Both the position numbers and the translations under genes were made by a program. 64,000 nucleotides of DNA from Pseudarthrobacter siccitolerans (GTDB lineage: Bacteria > Actinomycetota > Actinomycetes > Actinomycetales > Micrococcaceae). Position 1 is the stretch's first letter; each line of letters starts with the position of its first letter. Shown here piece by piece: positions 60,311 to 64,000 of this stretch. The stretch is from the NCBI RefSeq assembly GCF_001046895.1, contig NZ_CAQI01000053.1, forward strand, positions 124,001 through 188,000, in the 5' to 3' direction. The notes below the pieces were generated by a model, which did no database searches, was not told the DNA's origin, and saw only the letters and a program-made list of their open reading frames with translations.

Positions 60311-60571
60311 ATGTCTACAGCCACTCTGGAACGCCTGCCGGCTCCTTCCGCTTTCGCCGAAGAGCCGCTGAACCGGACCATCGACCTGGAGTTTTCCACT
60401 GCCGGGGAGATGCACGCAGGCCTGGAAGAAGCAGTCGCCGGGCTGATCGAGGTGGCCGCCAAGGACGCCTCCTGCGGGATTCTCGTCACGAGGCTCCGCC
60501 CGGGACGCTACACAGTGGCGCTGGATGAATCAGTGCCGTTCGGCGAGACCTACGAGGCCATCGCCGCCTGA
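60311..60571 (+). CDS. Small conserved protein, unknown function
   Basis: An 86-residue soluble acidic protein. It has no recognised domain; the second half (CGILVTRLRPGRYTVALDES) suggests a small beta-rich fold and has one cysteine. ATG 60311 has a weak ribosome site. A strong palindromic terminator follows at 60602-60651. Confidence 0.65.
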   Translation: MSTATLERLPAPSAFAEEPLNRTIDLEFSTAGEMHAGLEEAVAGLIEVAAKDASCGILVTRLRPGRYTVALDESVPFGETYEAIAA

Positions 60572-60601
60572 CAGTTTGCGATGGAAACGCCTCTTCCGCG
60601 C

Positions 60602-60651
60602 ACAAACAAAAGTTCCCGCCCTGCAGCACGCAGGGCGGAACTTTTGTTTGT
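60602..60651. terminator. Bidirectional terminator
   Basis: Arms acaaacaaaagttc-cgccctgc and gcagggcg-gaacttttgtttgt pair almost perfectly over 22 bp around a small loop, with A- and T-runs on the two sides. It sits between the convergent small genes and should end transcription both ways. Confidence 0.88.
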
Positions 60652-60664
60652 CTTGCCAAACCCG

Positions 60665-60901
60665 TCAGCCGCGGCGCACCTGAACGCCGTCGGACTTCAA
60701 AAAGAGCTGCTTCTCGGAAGGACCAGAGGGCACAAGCCACAAAACGTTGCCGCTCTGGGAGACTTCCTCCACCTCCCCGGTGGCCACCACATGCGCCTGC
60801 TTGATGATCTCCACGCGTTCCCCGGCCCGGAGGGTCCTCCAGTCGGAAATAGCGGCGGAATGGGCATTGCGCCTCGATAAGACTGCCCCACGTGCTTTCA
60901 T
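60665..60901 (-). CDS. Small basic protein, unknown function
   Basis: A 78-residue protein with a predicted SH3-like barrel (LRAGERVEIIKQAHVVATGE, then VLWLVPSGPSEKQLFLKSDG). I do not recognise a family. ATG 60901 was chosen; an in-frame GTG at 60961, with gaagg nearby, would add 20 basic residues. The gene is upstream of hutH on the same strand direction but shares no obvious operon with it. Confidence 0.55.
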   Translation of the reverse strand: MKARGAVLSRRNAHSAAISDWRTLRAGERVEIIKQAHVVATGEVEEVSQSGNVLWLVPSGPSEKQLFLKSDGVQVRRG

Positions 60902-61064
60902 CTGAACTTCTACCCCTTTGTATATGTTCTTCCGCCACAGCCTCTTTGATGTGACTTTCACTACACCTTCAGTTCTACTACACTCCCCGCCCGCCCGATG
61001 ACCGTGTCGGCGGAAATTTCACCAGGCGGACGGTTAGTGTTGTGGTTCCGAAGATTCTTCTTCC

Positions 61065-62657
61065 TTACGCCAGTGAGCCGACGGCGGATTCGGCCGCCCG
61101 GCGCACCTCACCTGCGGCGACGAACTGGTCAGCCGCTTCGAGTTCGGGCGAAAGGAACCGGTCCGTCCCCGGCCCGTCCACCACGGCGCGGAGGGCAGCG
61201 ACGACGGCAGTGCCCGCCGGTCCCGGGGTCAGCACGCCGCCCGAGAGCTGCGTGCGGATGTCCAGTGCCCGCGCCGAGGTCACCAGTTCGATGGCCAGGA
61301 CGCGGCGCAGGTTCTCCACTGCCTTGCGCAGTTTGCGCGCCGCGTGCCAGCCCATGGACACATGGTCTTCCTGCATGGCCGAACTCGGGATGGAGTCCAC
61401 GGACGCCGGGACGGCCAGCCGTTTGTTGTCGGACACCAGCCCTGCCTGGGTGTACTGGGCAATCATCAGGCCCGAATCCACTCCCGGGTCAGCCGCCAGG
61501 AAGGCGGGAAGGCCATGGGAGCGGGCCGGATCCAGCATCCGGTCCGTCCTCCGCTCGGCGATTGAGCTCAGGTCGGCGACGGCGATCGCCAGGAAGTCCA
61601 GGACGTAGGCCACGGGGGCTCCATGGAAGTTGCCGTTGGAGCTCACCCGCCCGTCCGGCAGGACCACGGGATTGTCGATGGCGGCTGCCAGTTCGCGCGA
61701 TGCCACCAGGGCAGCGTGGTCCAGCGTGTCCCTGACCGCGCCGGCCACCTGCGGTGCACAGCGGAGCGAGTAGGCGTCCTGCACCCGGGAGTCCCCTACC
61801 TTGTGGGAGGCCACGATGGGCGAATCGGACAGCACGCGCAGCATATTGTCGGCACTGGCCGCCTGTCCCGGGTGGGGACGGAGGGCGGCGTGCAGCTCGG
61901 GCAGGAACACCTGGTCGGTGCCCAGCAGCGCCTCGACGCTGAGCGCGGCGGTGATGTCCGCCGTGGTGAGCAGCTGGCGAAGGTCGGCAATGGCCATCAG
62001 GAGCATGCCCAGCATGCCCTCGGTGCCGTTGACCAGGGCCAGGCCTTCCTTCTCGGCGAGGGTGACGGGTTCGATGCCGTGATCGGCGAGCAGTTCCGCT
62101 ACGGTGCGCTGGCCGGCGCCGCCCACCAATTCGCCGTCGGGCCCTTCCGCCTGGCCCTCACCCATCAGGACCAGCGCGCAGTGGGACAGCGGGGCGAGGT
62201 CCCCGGAGCAGCCCAGTGACCCGAACTCGCGGACCACGGGAGTGATGCCCGCGTTGACGACGTCCACCATGGTCTGCAGGACCACAGGGCGGACGCCGGT
62301 GCGGCCGGAGGCAAGGGTCTTGGCGCGCAGGAACATGATGCCGCGCACCACTTCGCGTTCCACGGCCGGGCCCATGCCGGCGGCGTGGCTGCGGATCAGG
62401 CTCTTCTGGAGCTGGGTGCGCAGTTCGTTGGGGATGTGGCGGTTGGCGAGGGCGCCGAAGCCCGTGGAGATGCCGTACGCCGGGACGTCGCTGGAGGCGA
62501 GGCCGTCGATGTGGGCGCGGACCTTGGCCACCGTTTCCAGGGCATCCGCGGAAATGGTGACCCGGGCGTTGTGGCGCGCGACGGCGACAACATCCTCGGG
62601 CGTGACGCCGCTGGAGCCGAGGGTGACGGTCAGCGGTTCGTGGGTTATAGCGGTCAT
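61065..62657 (-). CDS. hutH: Histidine ammonia-lyase
   Basis: Removes ammonia from histidine to give urocanate. The 530-residue chain carries the MIO cofactor site in FGSLGCSGDLAPLSH, where Cys150-Ser151-Gly152 cyclise; the usual tripeptide is Ala-Ser-Gly. The catalytic Tyr61 is in AYGISTGFG, and later conserved blocks include GNFHGAPVAYVLDFL and SSAMQEDHVSMGWHAARKL. ATG 62657 follows aaggaa. It is separated from hutU by 101 bp that holds a strong hairpin. Confidence 0.95.
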   Translation of the reverse strand: MTAITHEPLTVTLGSSGVTPEDVVAVARHNARVTISADALETVAKVRAHIDGLASSDVPAYGISTGFGALANRHIPNELRTQLQKSLIRSHAAGMGPAVEREVVRGIMFLRAKTLASGRTGVRPVVLQTMVDVVNAGITPVVREFGSLGCSGDLAPLSHCALVLMGEGQAEGPDGELVGGAGQRTVAELLADHGIEPVTLAEKEGLALVNGTEGMLGMLLMAIADLRQLLTTADITAALSVEALLGTDQVFLPELHAALRPHPGQAASADNMLRVLSDSPIVASHKVGDSRVQDAYSLRCAPQVAGAVRDTLDHAALVASRELAAAIDNPVVLPDGRVSSNGNFHGAPVAYVLDFLAIAVADLSSIAERRTDRMLDPARSHGLPAFLAADPGVDSGLMIAQYTQAGLVSDNKRLAVPASVDSIPSSAMQEDHVSMGWHAARKLRKAVENLRRVLAIELVTSARALDIRTQLSGGVLTPGPAGTAVVAALRAVVDGPGTDRFLSPELEAADQFVAAGEVRRAAESAVGSLA

Positions 62658-62689
62658 TGGAAGTTCCTTGTGGTGAGGTTCCATCGACT

Positions 62690-62735
62690 GCTCCGTACTT
62701 GTCGTTTTCGAGGCTCTGAACGACACCTACGGAGC
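62690..62735 (-). other. Hairpin between hutU and hutH
   Basis: Outer arms gctccgta (62690-62697) and tacggagc (62728-62735) and inner arms gtcgtt (62701-62706) and aacgac (62719-62724) form a two-step stem with a 12-base loop. No T-run follows on either side, so it is less likely a terminator than an mRNA-stabilising or attenuator-like structure between the two genes. Confidence 0.7.
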
Positions 62736-62758
62736 AATGGATGAGGGTTGGTCCGGGA

Positions 62759-64000
62759 TCAGCGGGTTTCGGCGGGGCCTTCTTGCATGGGGATGCGGAC
62801 GCCGCGTTCTTTGGCGACGTCCAGGGCGCGGTCGTAGCCGGCGTCGGCGTGGCGGATGACGCCCATGCCGGGGTCGTTGGTGAGAAGGCGTTCGAGTTTC
62901 TGCGCGGCGAGGTCGGTGCCGTCGGCGACGGAGACCTGGCCGGCGTGGATGGAGCGGCCGATGCCGACGCCGCCGCCGTGGTGCAGGGAGACCCAGGTGG
63001 CGCCGGATGCGGTGTTGAGCAGGGCGTTGAGCATGGGCCAGTCGGCGATGGCGTCGGAGCCGTCGGCCATGGCCTCGGTTTCGCGGTAGGGGGAGGCGAC
63101 GGAGCCGGAGTCCAGGTGGTCGCGGCCGATGACGATGGGCGCCTTGACCTTGCCTTCCTTCACGAGCTGGTTGAACAGCAGCCCGGCCTTGGCGCGTTCG
63201 CCGTATCCGAGCCAGCAAATCCGTGCCGGCAGGCCTTCGAATTCGACCCGTTCCTGCGCGGCGTCGATCCAGCGGTGCAGGTGCTTGTTCTCGGGGAACA
63301 GTTCCTTGATGGCCTCGTCGGTGACGCGGATGTCTTCCGGGTCCCCGGACAGGGCCACCCAGCGGAACGGGCCCAGGCCCTCGCAGAACAGGGGCCGGAT
63401 GTAGGCGGGAACGAAGCCGGGGAACTCGAAGGCCCGGGTGTAACCGCCCTTGCGGGCTTCGTCGCGGATGGAGTTGCCGTAGTCGAAGACCTCGGCGCCG
63501 GCGTCCTGGAATTCCACCATGGCCTGCACGTGCCGGGCCATCGATGACTGGGCCTTCTTGGTGAAGCCCTCGGGGTCGGCTTCGGCCTCGCGGTGCCACT
63601 CGGCCACCGTGATGCCCTCGGGCAGGTAGGACAGCGGATCATGGGCGGACGTCTGGTCGGTGACGATGTCCACCGTGAGTTCGCCGGCCTTGTGGCGGCG
63701 CAGGATCTCGGGGAAAACCTCCGCGGCGTTGCCCACGTAGCCCACGGACCAGCCGCGGCGCTCTTCCTTGGCCGCCAGGACCTTGGCGATGGCGGCGTCG
63801 AGGTCGGTTTCCACTTCATCGAGGTAGCGCTTGCCGGCGCGGCGGCGCAGGCGGGTCTCGTCGACGTCGACAATCAGGCAGGCGCCCTCGTTCAGGGTGA
63901 CGGCCAGCGGCTGGGCGCCGCCCATGCCGCCGCAGCCGCCGGTGAGGGTGAGGGTGCCGGCGAGGGTCCCGTTTTCATCGCCGGTGAGCTTGCGGGCGAT
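62759..64000 (-). CDS. hutU: Urocanate hydratase, 5' end missing
   Basis: Converts urocanate to imidazolone propionate using a tightly bound NAD+. The 413 residues seen cover most of the family fold: SVGYVGNAAEVFPE, DQTSAHDPLSYLPEG, PGFVPAYIRPLFCEG, PIVIGRDHLDSGSVASPYRE and WVSLHHGGGVGIGRSIHAGQ with conserved NAD and substrate residues. The start lies past the window end. It precedes hutH in the same operon direction. Confidence 0.96.
   Translation of the reverse strand: MARKLTGDENGTLAGTLTLTGGCGGMGGAQPLAVTLNEGACLIVDVDETRLRRRAGKRYLDEVETDLDAAIAKVLAAKEERRGWSVGYVGNAAEVFPEILRRHKAGELTVDIVTDQTSAHDPLSYLPEGITVAEWHREAEADPEGFTKKAQSSMARHVQAMVEFQDAGAEVFDYGNSIRDEARKGGYTRAFEFPGFVPAYIRPLFCEGLGPFRWVALSGDPEDIRVTDEAIKELFPENKHLHRWIDAAQERVEFEGLPARICWLGYGERAKAGLLFNQLVKEGKVKAPIVIGRDHLDSGSVASPYRETEAMADGSDAIADWPMLNALLNTASGATWVSLHHGGGVGIGRSIHAGQVSVADGTDLAAQKLERLLTNDPGMGVIRHADAGYDRALDVAKERGVRIPMQEGPAETR

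Overview
The window reads as chromosomal DNA of a high-GC actinobacterium of the Micrococcaceae, most like Arthrobacter, Pseudarthrobacter or Paenarthrobacter. This rests on the GC-rich codon use, many ATGA/GTGA translational overlaps, an ABC sugar importer without its own ATPase, five overlapping Asp23-family genes, a NlpC/P60 protein with an Ala-Pro linker, and the hut and mmsA gene types. I see no transposase, integrase, phage or plasmid gene and no CRISPR array, so it looks like core or lightly accessory chromosome.

Layout. 1-1.5 kb: divergent pyrE (cut by the window edge) and nadE. 1.5-5.2 kb: IclR regulator facing a 3-oxoacid CoA-transferase (scoA, scoB) plus SCP-x-like thiolase operon, with IclR-type palindromes between. 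5.3-8.7 kb: a secreted HbpS/GlcG-family protein and an ankyrin lipoprotein, divergent from a five-TM sensor kinase and NarL-type regulator, an arrangement like SenS/SenR-HbpS of Streptomyces. 8.7-10.6 kb: cold-shock protein, a 250-bp array of 32-bp-period inverted repeats, a small membrane protein and a TipA-type MerR regulator. 10.6-16 kb: SDR, acyl-CoA dehydrogenase with divergent MarR, DedA, and an XRE-cupin regulator divergent from a thioredoxin-reductase-like flavoprotein. 16-20.4 kb: valine (isobutyryl) catabolic operon mmsA, HIBYL-CoA hydrolase, mmsB, enoyl-CoA hydratase. 20.5-22.3 kb: exodeoxyribonuclease III and an unknown protein. 22.3-29 kb: LacI regulator, alpha-glucoside-type ABC importer and divergent GH13 alpha-glucosidase. 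29-31.2 kb: Asp23 envelope-stress operon. 31.3-33 kb: secreted GH68 levansucrase. 33.5-34 kb: tRNA-Glu, tRNA-Asp and tRNA-Phe with a terminator. 34-40 kb: PHP protein, DsbA-like protein, EamA exporter, zincin, CDF transporter and C40 hydrolase. 40-43.3 kb: ABC-2 exporter operon with a LolA-like lipoprotein-carrier-type protein. 43.4-47.3 kb: tandem-domain universal stress protein and rifampicin-phosphotransferase-like enzyme. 47.7-52 kb: small Rossmann protein, CopC, NCS2 purine permease, Na+/H+ antiporter. 52-53 kb: hutG. 53-60 kb: CitA/CitB-type two-component system divergent from tctCBA-usp, then a FAH-family hydrolase. 60-64 kb: two small proteins, then hutH and hutU (hutU cut by the window end).

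Working together. Several blocks are self-contained regulator-plus-target modules facing each other across an operator region: IclR/sco, the HbpS-like module, XRE-cupin/flavoprotein, LacI/agl, CitAB/tct. Metabolically the window favours soil-type substrates: branched-chain amino acids, histidine, 3-oxoacids, alpha-glucosides, sucrose or levan, tricarboxylates and purines. The features least explained by known families are the 32-bp inverted array at 9.1-9.35 kb, a palindromic element repeated at 1.48 and 5.2 kb, the internal translation start in the tipA-like gene, and a hairpin between hutU and hutH. Statements about families come from general knowledge; no database search was run.
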